Assembly: GCF_007989605.1 (NCBI RefSeq)
Contig: NZ_BJUL01000002.1
Coordinates: 1 to 64,000 of the forward strand
Direction of reading: 5' to 3'
Source: Vreelandella venusta
Lineage (GTDB): Bacteria > Pseudomonadota > Gammaproteobacteria > Pseudomonadales > Halomonadaceae
Length of the DNA: 64,000 nt
Each line of letters begins with the position of its first letter. The stretch's first letter is position 1. This document shows positions 9,108 to 16,773 of this stretch, in pieces. The notes beneath the pieces are model-generated. The model was not told where the DNA came from. It saw only the letters and a list, made by a program, of their open reading frames with translations, and ran no database searches. Both the position numbers and the translations under genes were made by a program.

Positions 9108-10409
9108 ATGACGCTATCTGTTACCAAGGTATCGGCCCCTGCCAAGCGCTTTTTGGCTACCCTGCTCCCGCTTGTACTGCTGGCTGCTCCTCTCCCCTTA
9201 ATGGCTCAGTCTGCAAATAGCGTTGCTGATGACTTACCGCTTGAAGAGATCCAGACCTTTGCTGAGGTGTTTGAGCGCATTAAACGCGGCTATGTCGAAG
9301 AGGTTGACGACCGCACGTTATTGCGTAATGCCATGCGAGGTATGCTCAGCGAACTGGACCCCCATTCAGCCTATTTAGATGAAGAAGAGTACCGAAGCCT
9401 GCGCGAATCCACCCAGGGTGAGTTTGGCGGTATTGGTATTGAAGTAGGCACAGAAAGCGGGCAGCTCATGGTCATCACCCCCATCGATGACACACCGGCT
9501 TCACGAGCAGGACTGTTATCCCGTGATGTGATTGTGGCCATTGATGGAACGCCAACCGACAGCTTATCGCTCCAAGAAGCGGTTAATCTGATGCGTGGCG
9601 AACCGGGTAGCCAACTGCGTATTTCCGTCTTGCGGGCGGGTGAAGAATCGCCCCGTGAGTTCACCCTGACGCGCGAAGTGATTCGCAATGAAAGCGTTAA
9701 GCATGAAGTGCTGGAGCCAGGCTATGGCTACTTGCGAATTAGCCAGTTTCAGTCGCGCACTCCTGACCAGGCACGTAGATCGTTAGAGCGCATGGCCCGA
9801 GAGCAGCCACTTGAGGGACTCATTCTCGATTTACGCAATAACCCAGGTGGCGTTTTGCAAGCCGCCGTTGGTGTTGCCGACCTGTTCCTGGATGAGGGAC
9901 TAATTGTCTACACCGAAGGACGGCTTTCCGATACCGAAATGTCGTTTTCGGCATCGCCAGAGACACCCGCGGACGATGTGCCACTCGTGGTACTGATCAA
10001 CAGCGGTAGCGCCTCGGCTGCTGAAATTGTCGCCGGGGCGCTTCAAGACCAGCGCCGCGGGGTGATAATGGGCACCGAAAGCTTTGGCAAAGGCTCCGTG
10101 CAACAGATCATGCCGCTTGGCAATGGCGAAGGCCTTAAGCTGACAACTGCCCTTTACTACACCCCCAATGGGCGCTCGATCCAAGCACAAGGTATCGAGC
10201 CAGACGTGGAAGTGGTACGCGGCCGGCTAGAAGTGGCGGAGGGGCAACGTCAAATTCGCGAAGCTGATCTTGATGGTCATCTAAGCGGTCAAGACGAAAT
10301 GCCCCGGGAGCGGACTGAAATGTCTCAGCGCCTACGCGAGGACTATCAGCTCAGTGAAGCACTGAATTTACTCAAAGCATTGAACGTGGTGGATCGTCGG
10401 CGCCGCTAA
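9108..10409 (+). CDS. C-terminal processing peptidase, S41 family
   Basis: This exported serine protease has a signal peptide (LATLLPLVLLAAPLPLMAQS), a PDZ domain (about residues 80-160, GGIGIEVGTESGQLMVITPI) and an S41 catalytic domain. The nucleophile is in INSGSASAAEIV and the catalytic lysine in GTESFGKGSVQQ, forming the Ser-Lys dyad. Relatives such as CtpA trim periplasmic proteins or control murein endopeptidase levels, so a cell-envelope role beside envC is likely. The ATG at 9108 is chosen because AGCGGAG lies just upstream and a signal peptide then begins the protein. The end overlaps ubiI convergently by four bases. Confidence 0.92.
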   Translation: MTLSVTKVSAPAKRFLATLLPLVLLAAPLPLMAQSANSVADDLPLEEIQTFAEVFERIKRGYVEEVDDRTLLRNAMRGMLSELDPHSAYLDEEEYRSLRESTQGEFGGIGIEVGTESGQLMVITPIDDTPASRAGLLSRDVIVAIDGTPTDSLSLQEAVNLMRGEPGSQLRISVLRAGEESPREFTLTREVIRNESVKHEVLEPGYGYLRISQFQSRTPDQARRSLERMAREQPLEGLILDLRNNPGGVLQAAVGVADLFLDEGLIVYTEGRLSDTEMSFSASPETPADDVPLVVLINSGSASAAEIVAGALQDQRRGVIMGTESFGKGSVQQIMPLGNGEGLKLTTALYYTPNGRSIQAQGIEPDVEVVRGRLEVAEGQRQIREADLDGHLSGQDEMPRERTEMSQRLREDYQLSEALNLLKALNVVDRRRR

Positions 10410-11662
10410 CGACATGATTGCGGCAGGCGCCCTCGCTCTCCGATTGCCTGCCGCATCACCAGTCGTTTTATCGGCACCAACTGATTCATACCACTCATCC
10501 CCATATTGCGCGCCAGCGTCAATGCTGGCACTTGGCTACCGAAAAGCACTTTAAACCCTTTCATCAGCCCCAGCATGGCGCTGTTATCGAAGCGCCTACG
10601 CCGCTCGTAGCGACTCAGCATGGTCAGCGCCCCCCAGGGGGCTCCTCGCTGCCATGCATTAACCACTTCCTCAGCCAGCACTGCCGCATCCATAAATCCT
10701 AGGTTAACGCCCTGCCCCGCTAGCGGGTGAATGCTATGGGCGGCATCGCCCACCAATGCAAAATTAGGCTGCACGTAGTGAGCGGCGTGGCGCTGAATCA
10801 GTGGAAACCGATAGGCAGTATCGACGGCACTCACCTGACCTAAACGGTAGTCAAAGGCTTCACTTAGCGCCTGCCCCAACGCCTCACTAGAGAGCGATGT
10901 AAGTTGATGTGCATGCTCAGGTGTGGTCGACCAGACAATCGAACAGTAGCGGTCATCACCACTCACCGTTAACGGCAAAAAAGCCAGTGGGTGGCCAGCG
11001 ATAAAAGCCTGACGAGCCGTGTCGCCATGGGACTTTTCACACCTTACGGTGGTAACGACGGCCTCTTGCTGCATAGACTCTTCGGCCACTGATATCCCTG
11101 CCAATTCACGCATAGTGGAGCGTGCACCGTCGGCAGCAATTAATAATGGCGTATGCAATTGTCGGCCATCATCCAGCACTAGCCAGCGCCCGCTATCAGA
11201 GGTTTGCAAAGCCTCCACGCCCACTCCAAAGAGAGTGCTAACGGAAGGCAGCGCTAGCACCTGCTCATTTAACGCGGCCAATGTCACATCGTTTTCAACA
11301 ATATGTCCAAGTACGGGCGCACCTGCTTCATCGGCGGAAAAATGGATGCTACCGCTGCCTTCTGCATCCCACACCTGCATATAACGGTAAGGCGTTATCC
11401 TAGTAGCAGCCATCGCGGGCCACGCTTTCAAGTGTGAGAGCAGCCGCTGAGAAACGGGTGTCAGTGCACTTACCCTGGGGGCAGGCGGATGGTCACCAAA
11501 GGCATCTAAGCGCAGTGGTGCTGCTTTGGTTTCAACCAACGCCACTTGCATCCCAGCATTAGCCAGTAGCCCTGCTAGTGCCGTGCCGACCATTCCGGCG
11601 CCTACGATCACCGCGTCAAAACGTTCAACCGGCACATCTGTTGCCGCTGTTTGCGTCTTCAT
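10406..11662 (-). CDS. ubiI: Ubiquinone biosynthesis FAD hydroxylase, UbiI type
   Basis: This is a flavin monooxygenase of the UbiH/UbiI/UbiF family, most likely hydroxylating C5 of the ubiquinone ring. AVIVGAGMVGTALAGLL is the N-terminal FAD-binding GxGxxG. LIAADGARSTMRELAG is the central DG motif, and LVGDAAHSIHPLAGQGVNLGFMD is the ribose-binding GD motif. At 418 residues it is of normal size. It is the last gene of the ygfB-pepP-ubiH-ubiI operon, and that position supports UbiI (VisC) over the paralogues; the family alone does not decide which ring carbon is attacked. Confidence 0.86.
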   Translation of the reverse strand: MKTQTAATDVPVERFDAVIVGAGMVGTALAGLLANAGMQVALVETKAAPLRLDAFGDHPPAPRVSALTPVSQRLLSHLKAWPAMAATRITPYRYMQVWDAEGSGSIHFSADEAGAPVLGHIVENDVTLAALNEQVLALPSVSTLFGVGVEALQTSDSGRWLVLDDGRQLHTPLLIAADGARSTMRELAGISVAEESMQQEAVVTTVRCEKSHGDTARQAFIAGHPLAFLPLTVSGDDRYCSIVWSTTPEHAHQLTSLSSEALGQALSEAFDYRLGQVSAVDTAYRFPLIQRHAAHYVQPNFALVGDAAHSIHPLAGQGVNLGFMDAAVLAEEVVNAWQRGAPWGALTMLSRYERRRRFDNSAMLGLMKGFKVLFGSQVPALTLARNMGMSGMNQLVPIKRLVMRQAIGERGRLPQSCR

Positions 11663-11687
11663 AACGTTCCTTTAGCTACTTGTTGCA

Positions 11688-12926
11688 TCAGCGCTCCAGC
11701 CCCATTGCTCTGCGTGCCAAGCTGCGGCGAAGCGGGCCCACTAAATTGAGCCCTACCAGACCAGCGGCTCGGGCATGCGGCAGTAGGGGCAGCGAATAGC
11801 CGAATAGACGCACTAACCCATCGCTAAACCGAATGACATTGGCACGGTCTTGCGCACGTCGCTGCTCAAAGGCGAGTAGCATGTCCATATCACCAAGAGC
11901 ACGTTGGTTCTGAGCGCCCTGCGCTAGTGCTTCAACCAGATCCATCACTGAGCGTAGTGCCAAGTTGAACCCCTGACCCGCTACCGGGTGAAGTGCATGA
12001 GCTGCATTTCCCAACACCGCCAACCCAGGGCGAACGGGCTCTTCAGCGGTAATCAGCGAAAGTGGGTAACTGAAACGCTGCCCCACCCGAGTAAAACGCC
12101 CCACTCGATCACCAAAGGCAGCTTGTAGCTGGCGTAAAAACGCCGCATCGGAGAGCGCTAGTCGCGCCTGCTCTGTACCGCTGGCATGCGTCCAGACCAG
12201 CTCCATCGCTTGACCAGGCAATGGCAGCAGCGCGATCGGCCCCTCTGCTGTAAAGCGCTCATAGGCAATCCCCTCGTGGGGCTGGCTAATACCAACATGG
12301 GCAATGACGGCTGTTTGTTCGTAAGAGCGGTGGCGACTACCGATTCCCAACTGCTCTTTCAGCCCAGATCGTCCACCATCAGCGAGAATAGTCAGCGCCG
12401 CCGTTAGTTCGCTGCCATCGGAAAGTACAAGGCGGTGGCCATTAGCTTGTGGCGTTAGTTGCGCCACCGTTGCGGGGCAGTGCCACTCAATCGGTAGTTG
12501 CTGAAGATGATGATGCAGCACGCGCCCCATCCAAGCATTCGGAATGACATGCCCCAATGCTGGCACCCCCAACTCCTGAGCACTAAGCCTCGTGGCACCT
12601 AAACGACCGCGCTCGCTGATATGAATACGCTTGATCGGGGTAGCTTCGCTGCGCATCGCCTCCCAAACACCCAGTTGGCGAAAGCGTTGCGCAGAACCTT
12701 CAGCGATAGCACTGGCCCTGGCATCAAAGCTTGGCTGCCACGCTGGCTCCTCAGCGTTTTTGGGTAAGGCTGCCGCTTCAACAATTGCTACACGCCAGCC
12801 ATAGCGTTCAATCAGCGGTGCTAACGCGCAGCCCAAGCTGGCACCGACCAGCCCACCGCCCACAATAACAATATCGTGGGTGAGCGTAGCTGCTTGCTGC
12901 AGTCTTACCTGCTGAGCCCCATGCAT
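11688..12926 (-). CDS. ubiH: 2-octaprenyl-6-methoxyphenol hydroxylase, UbiH type
   Basis: This is the second flavin monooxygenase of ubiquinone synthesis, probably acting on C1. IVIVGGGLVGASLGCALAP is the FAD-binding motif, LTILADGGRSGLKEQLG the DG motif, and VLGNAAHALHPVAGQGFNLALRSV the GD-type motif, with Asn for the usual Asp (as in many UbiH). Two ATG codons lie close together. The AGGAG at the upstream edge abuts the first (12932) but sits six bases from the second (12926), so I choose 12926. The order pepP-ubiH-ubiI is standard. Confidence 0.88.
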   Translation of the reverse strand: MHGAQQVRLQQAATLTHDIVIVGGGLVGASLGCALAPLIERYGWRVAIVEAAALPKNAEEPAWQPSFDARASAIAEGSAQRFRQLGVWEAMRSEATPIKRIHISERGRLGATRLSAQELGVPALGHVIPNAWMGRVLHHHLQQLPIEWHCPATVAQLTPQANGHRLVLSDGSELTAALTILADGGRSGLKEQLGIGSRHRSYEQTAVIAHVGISQPHEGIAYERFTAEGPIALLPLPGQAMELVWTHASGTEQARLALSDAAFLRQLQAAFGDRVGRFTRVGQRFSYPLSLITAEEPVRPGLAVLGNAAHALHPVAGQGFNLALRSVMDLVEALAQGAQNQRALGDMDMLLAFEQRRAQDRANVIRFSDGLVRLFGYSLPLLPHARAAGLVGLNLVGPLRRSLARRAMGLER

Positions 12927-12960
12927 TGTCATCTCCTATGGATAAACCAAACCCAGCAAA

Positions 12961-12986
12961 ATGTAATTTCGTAATGTAAATTACAT
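12961..12986. promoter_or_regulatory. Inverted repeat upstream of ubiH
   Basis: ATGTAATTT (12961-12969) and AAATTACAT (12978-12986) form a perfect 9-bp inverted repeat with an 8-bp spacer, in the AT-rich 87-bp gap between pepP and ubiH. The symmetry fits a dimeric regulator's operator. No U-run follows, so it is not an obvious terminator. Function is inferred only. Confidence 0.4.
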
Positions 12987-13013
12987 AAAGAAATATCAAT
13001 GAGATTTTACTGC

Positions 13014-14354
13014 TTATTTATTAGCCATTAATTGCTCTATATCAGCAATCTGTTTTGGCACAGCTGACGTGAGCACCTCTTGTCCATCGCGGGTCACCAC
13101 AACGTCATCTTCAATACGAATACCAATGCCGCGGTAGGCAGCAGGAATATCGTCATCGCAGGGAACGTATAAACCTGGCTCAATAGTGACGACCATTCCC
13201 GCAATTAGCAGGCGCGGCGTCTCTTCATCCAGCCGATAAGTTCCTACATCATGCACATCTAACCCCAACCAGTGAGACGTAGAGTGCAGGTAGAAGCGTC
13301 GATAGCTCTCATCGTCCATGCATGCCTGCACATCGCCCTCTAACAACCCGAGATCGACCAGCCCAGCAGTTAAATCCCTTACGACCCCCTGGTGAATATC
13401 TGCCAGCGTGGCTCCCGGCTTAACGGCGTGCACTGCACGCTCTTGCGCATCTAGCACTACTTGATAAAGCGCCCGCTGAGCGTCATTGAACCGACCATTC
13501 ACCGGGAAAGTCCGGGTAATATCTCCGGCGTAAAGATCGAACTCAGCCCCTGCGTCAATCAGCACAAGTGTATCGGCCTGCAACGTATCGCTGTTCTCAA
13601 TATAGTGCAGTACGCAAGCGTTAACGCCACCACCAACAATGGTGCTATACGCAGGCCCGCTAGCACCCTGCCAAACGAATTCGTGTTCTAACTCTGCCTG
13701 CAACTGGTACTCGCTTAATCCTGGACGGCAGACACGCATCGCACGCGTATGCGCCCTTGCTGAGATAGCCGCCGCATGGCGCAGTAAGGTAATTTCAGCA
13801 GGGCTTTTAATAAGGCGCATCTCATGAATAAGCGGGCGGCTATCCAGCCATCCTTTCAATGCAGGTTTACCTCGGCGTTGGCCCGCTTGAGCGTAGGCCA
13901 ACGCCTCTTCTGCAATGCTCAGTGCCTCGGGATTATCGAGCGGCAAATAGAGCAGCTCGCGGCCTGCTAGTAGACCTGGTAACAGCTCTTCTCGCTGAGC
14001 ATTTTCAAACGCTTGGTCAATTCCATGCTGAGTTTCAACGCCCTGGGCGCCTAATCGCCTACCTGTCCAGGCTTCCATCGTGGCGTCGCGATCTTGGCAA
14101 AACACCACGCTTTGACCTGCCTCACGCCCAGGCAGCAATACAAGCAACGCATCCGGCTCTTGAATGCCGGTTAAGTAGTAAAAATCACTCTGCTGCCGGA
14201 ACGAGTATTCGCTATCGTGAGAGCGCGTTACCAAGGCAGCGCTTGGCACCACTAGTGCAGCATTGGCAGGCAGCTGGGCGATGAGTGTTGCTCGGCGCTG
14301 GCGGTATTCTGCAGGTGTAATAGCGGCGGGCCGAGGCAGTAACTCCGGTAACAT
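13014..14354 (-). CDS. pepP: Xaa-Pro aminopeptidase (aminopeptidase P)
   Basis: It removes the N-terminal residue from peptides whose second residue is proline. The 446-residue protein has the N-terminal aminopeptidase P domain (about residues 5-140) and a pita-bread M24 domain. The five metal ligands are visible: the two Asp in DAGAEFDLYAGDITRTF, His in HSTSHWLGLDVHD, Glu in VTIEPGLYV and Glu in GIRIEDDVVVT. The gene follows ygfB closely on the same strand and precedes ubiH. A functional link to ubiquinone synthesis is not established; the order is simply conserved. Confidence 0.95.
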   Translation of the reverse strand: MLPELLPRPAAITPAEYRQRRATLIAQLPANAALVVPSAALVTRSHDSEYSFRQQSDFYYLTGIQEPDALLVLLPGREAGQSVVFCQDRDATMEAWTGRRLGAQGVETQHGIDQAFENAQREELLPGLLAGRELLYLPLDNPEALSIAEEALAYAQAGQRRGKPALKGWLDSRPLIHEMRLIKSPAEITLLRHAAAISARAHTRAMRVCRPGLSEYQLQAELEHEFVWQGASGPAYSTIVGGGVNACVLHYIENSDTLQADTLVLIDAGAEFDLYAGDITRTFPVNGRFNDAQRALYQVVLDAQERAVHAVKPGATLADIHQGVVRDLTAGLVDLGLLEGDVQACMDDESYRRFYLHSTSHWLGLDVHDVGTYRLDEETPRLLIAGMVVTIEPGLYVPCDDDIPAAYRGIGIRIEDDVVVTRDGQEVLTSAVPKQIADIEQLMANK

Positions 14355-14368
14355 AGATAACTCCTGTA

Positions 14369-14947
14369 TTAATGAACGGGGGCGTCGGTCTGCTCAACCT
14401 GGGGCATTCCAGGGTGCTGCTCGGTGTAGAGCAACATTGCCGCCATACGTGCGTGTTCCGTCAATGCAAATAGGTCATTTTCGTTTTCGGGGCTGTCATC
14501 GATATCGGTTTCGATCTGTACGAGTCCGGCGAGATCCTCGATGGCCTCTTGAAGCGTCTTAGACCAGCGTTCGCGTAGCGCTTCATCAGCCACGTCATCA
14601 ACGACTTCCATAAAACCCAGCGTCCACTCTTTTAGACCCTGAGCTTGCTCGGCGAGGGAAAAAAGCTCATCGGGGAGCAGCGGTGTGTAATTCAAATCGC
14701 TGGCGCTCAATGCCTCCAGCGTTTGACGCCGCCAACCTAGCAGGCGTTCAGCGCTAGCAGGATCTCGTGGCTGTTCGACACCTAAGCTTAGGCATACCTC
14801 TTCTAACCATGCTTCAGCCGTCACATCACGTAGCGCTAACAGGCCACTTAGGCGGCCATCCAAAAACGCGGGCGACTGCATACTTCCATGCAGTAGAAAA
14901 ACATCCGCGACGTCAGAAAAATCCTGGCGTTCATTGATTAGGGACAT
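14369..14947 (-). CDS. ygfB: YgfB/UPF0149 family protein
   Basis: This acidic, mostly helical cytoplasmic protein of the YecA/YgfB family has about 192 residues. In Pseudomonas aeruginosa a YgfB protein affects beta-lactamase expression, but the role here is unknown. LLHGSMQSPAFLDGRLSGLLAL near the N-terminus and WTLGFMEVVDDVADEAL are the diagnostic blocks. It lacks the C-terminal SEC-C metal-binding motif found in YecA. It heads the pepP-ubiH-ubiI group, divergent from zapA. The start could be 14947 or 14953; no clear ribosome-binding site separates them. Confidence 0.88.
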   Translation of the reverse strand: MSLINERQDFSDVADVFLLHGSMQSPAFLDGRLSGLLALRDVTAEAWLEEVCLSLGVEQPRDPASAERLLGWRRQTLEALSASDLNYTPLLPDELFSLAEQAQGLKEWTLGFMEVVDDVADEALRERWSKTLQEAIEDLAGLVQIETDIDDSPENENDLFALTEHARMAAMLLYTEQHPGMPQVEQTDAPVH

Positions 14948-15151
14948 GGGCATTGCTCGCTATACAAAATGGGGAATGAAGTCGTCGTAACAACATCGCT
15001 AAGGGTGTTAAACCGCAGAAGGAATCTTACGGCGCGGGCGCCTGTGCGTTGACCCCACATAAGCGGCTCTCTTATAGTGAACGCCAACTATCCTTCCTAT
15101 GCAGCGATGTTAACGCATTGGTCAATAAAATGACCTGTGCCGGAGTTTTTG
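14948..15151. other. Divergent intergenic region, ygfB / zapA
   Basis: This 204-bp gap should hold both promoters. On the plus strand TTGACC (about 15049) and TATAGT (about 15074) make a plausible, slightly wide sigma-70 pair for zapA; the spacing is about 19 bases, so this is tentative. CGGAG lies six bases before the zapA ATG. Confidence 0.35.
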
Positions 15152-15460
15152 ATGAGTAACGCGAAGCGGCCAACCAAAGAAATCACCCTACTGGGTCGCA
15201 GCTACATGATTGCTTGCGACACTGGCGAAGAAGCTAAGCTCGAACGTGCTGCTCGCTATTTAGATCGCGCGATGAATGGCATTCACGCCCAAAGCAATGC
15301 CCTTGGCAGCGAGCGGGTTGCAGTGATGGCAGCGCTGAATATCACCCATGAGCTGCTTGAAATTATGGATGAGCACCGCGCAAGCGAAGCAAACCTGAAC
15401 CGCCTAAACGACCGCCTTGAACGGGCACTAGCAGATACACGTCAGCAAAAAGAACCGTAA
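15152..15460 (+). CDS. zapA: Cell division protein ZapA
   Basis: ZapA bundles and stabilises FtsZ filaments at the division site. The predicted protein has 102 residues with the N-terminal globular segment EITLLGRSYMIACDTGEEAKLERAARYLD and a C-terminal coiled coil (about residues 55-98). The ATG at 15152 is six bases after CGGAG and agrees with family length, so I do not use the longer frame from 15137. The order zapA-ssrS-ygfA is a classic gammaproteobacterial arrangement and supports the call. Confidence 0.93.
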   Translation: MSNAKRPTKEITLLGRSYMIACDTGEEAKLERAARYLDRAMNGIHAQSNALGSERVAVMAALNITHELLEIMDEHRASEANLNRLNDRLERALADTRQQKEP

Positions 15461-15478
15461 GAACCTGCTGTCGGCTCT

Positions 15479-15506
15479 TTGGCATTACCACTGGCTCTGT
15501 TAGGAT
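15479..15506 (+). promoter_or_regulatory. Sigma-70 promoter of 6S RNA
   Basis: TTGGCA (15479-15484) and TAGGAT (15501-15506) are separated by 16 bases and would start transcription close to the 5' end of the terminal stem of 6S RNA near 15512. The promoter lies just after the zapA stop. Confidence 0.6.
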
Positions 15507-15510
15507 AGAG

Positions 15511-15694
15511 ATGTTCTCTGGAGTGTACGCCAGTCGTTATAGTCCCTCGAGCCTATGCGATGTACCCAGGGGGCCAAATGCTAGCCAACCCCGTGTGCAT
15601 GTCCGTGCGTCGGAAAGCCTGACGGGTTGGCTGCGGCCACCCACCTGAACCAATAGGTTCAGGGCCAGAACGACAGCGGCATTCTGGGGAACAC
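15511..15694 (+). ncRNA. ssrS: 6S RNA
   Basis: 6S RNA binds the sigma-70 RNA polymerase holoenzyme and mimics an open promoter, lowering transcription in stationary phase. Here the terminal stem pairs 15513-15525 with 15680-15692, 13 consecutive pairs counting G-U wobbles. A long imperfect duplex with an internal bulge lies between. The 3' half contains GAACCAATAGGTTC and GCGGCATTCTGGGG, close to the E. coli GAACCAAGGGTTC and GCGGCATCTCGG. Its place between zapA and ygfA is the classic one. The ends are estimated from the stem and may be off by several bases. Confidence 0.88.
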
Positions 15695-15728
15695 TTCGTC
15701 TTGGTTAGCTCGTCACGAGTAGCTCGTT

Positions 15729-16361
15729 ATGAACGATACTGCGGATCGCAGTACATTCGGCGATAAAATTGCGCTTCGCCGTGAGCTTAGACGCAGACGC
15801 CGCACCCTCTCCTTGAATCAGCAAAAACAAGCCGCTGCCGCACTTTGCCAGCGCCTTAAAAGGCTGCCTGAAATTCGTCGCGCGAAACGCATTAGCCTTT
15901 ACTTACCGGTTAACGGCGAGATAGACCCGACACCATTGATACCTTGGCTTCGCCAGCGAAAAGTAAGTATTTACTTACCGGTATTGCGCCCGTTTTCGAC
16001 TAATCGCCTTTGGTTTGTTGCCTATCGCGAGTCCACCCCCATGGTTAAAAACCGTTTTGGCATCGCAGAGCCCTGCTCACGGTTTGCCGCCGATAGGCGC
16101 AATCGCCTGCCGGCTTGGGCGCTAGATACGCTTATTGTTCCGCTGGTAGGATTTGATAAGCAAGCCAACCGCATGGGCATGGGAGGTGGTTTCTACGATC
16201 GCAGCCTCGCTTTTATGCGCCACCAAGGGCCAGCGCCGACACTCATAGGCGTGGCTCACGCCTGCCAGCAGGTGGATGCTCTGCCCATCGAACCTTGGGA
16301 TATTCCGTTGAACGTGATCGCTAGTGACACAAAGGTTATTCGACCAACGAAAACGGGCTGA
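15729..16361 (+). CDS. ygfA: 5-formyltetrahydrofolate cyclo-ligase family protein
   Basis: It converts 5-formyl-THF to 5,10-methenyl-THF with ATP, returning inhibitory formylfolate to one-carbon metabolism. The 210-residue protein begins with the basic KIALRRELRRRRRTLS stretch. RISLYLPVNGEIDPTPLI lies near residue 58 and the nucleotide-binding loop NRMGMGGGFYDRSLAFM near residue 147. Its place directly after 6S RNA matches E. coli and Pseudomonas, and it may be co-transcribed with ssrS. The stop codon lies inside the left arm of a strong terminator. Confidence 0.92.
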   Translation: MNDTADRSTFGDKIALRRELRRRRRTLSLNQQKQAAAALCQRLKRLPEIRRAKRISLYLPVNGEIDPTPLIPWLRQRKVSIYLPVLRPFSTNRLWFVAYRESTPMVKNRFGIAEPCSRFAADRRNRLPAWALDTLIVPLVGFDKQANRMGMGGGFYDRSLAFMRHQGPAPTLIGVAHACQQVDALPIEPWDIPLNVIASDTKVIRPTKTG

Positions 16362-16383
16362 TCATCAAGATCAGCCCGTTTTA
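16350..16383 (+). terminator. Intrinsic terminator of ygfA
   Basis: AAAACGGGCTGATC (16350-16363) pairs perfectly with GATCAGCCCGTTTT (16369-16382) around a five-base loop. The stem is closed by A-U pairs and symmetric, so it may also work on the minus strand. Confidence 0.8.
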
Positions 16384-16447
16384 AATATCAACCTCGACTA
16401 GTTTGGCGCAGCATTTACGCTGAAAGCGCTGTGATCAACTTAGTAAG

Positions 16448-16546
16448 TTAACTCCCCGATAGCGCTTGCGCGTATCCAGTCGCGAGTACCCCAAGTAAAA
16501 ACACCACTGTTAGCGCCATCACCATATCAGGCTTTTTACGCCGCAT
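16448..16546 (-). CDS. Small single-helix membrane protein, 32 residues
   Basis: I recognise no named family. The frame begins MRRKKPDMVMAL and continues through a hydrophobic helix (about residues 9-26) to GYAQALSGS and a TAA stop. A basic N-terminus ahead of one helix predicts an N-in membrane peptide. A GGAG lies eight bases before the ATG (GGAGACGAGGCATG). The stretch is otherwise an unexplained 410-bp gap between ygfA and ilvA. It is reminiscent of short conserved hypothetical proteins of Halomonas and Pseudomonas, but I cannot verify this without a search. Confidence 0.6.
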   Translation of the reverse strand: MRRKKPDMVMALTVVFLLGVLATGYAQALSGS

Positions 16547-16773
16547 GCCTCGTCTCCAACGTCTTTCTCGGTTGCCAAATGTCCGTAATGCGTCATCTAC
16601 ACAATGTTTCTTAATAGATGACACACCGCATTAATTTCGCCCACGACTATAGGGCTATGGAGGAGAGCTGACAACCGCTTTCAGTGCTATTTTTAACGCA
16701 CATTTAAACGCTTTCAAAAACTCACTGTTCTTAACAGCTCTACTTCCGTGGGTTAGTAAGCACTTACAATTCT
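16547..16773. other. Intergenic region between the small ORF and ilvA
   Basis: This gap likely contains the promoter of the small membrane protein and the 3' end of the ilvA transcript. It carries one copy of the dispersed palindrome at 16756-16767. I see no gene and no strong terminator. Confidence 0.4.
16756..16767. repeat. Dispersed palindrome copy, GTAAGCACTTAC
   Basis: Identical to the copy at 4167-4178. It lies six bases beyond the ilvA stop codon, so again at the 3' end of a minus-strand gene. Confidence 0.5.

Noticed and set aside
10418..12407. Long plus-strand frames across ubiI and ubiH
   Set aside because: They are antisense shadows of well-supported genes and show no recognisable domain or ribosome-binding site.
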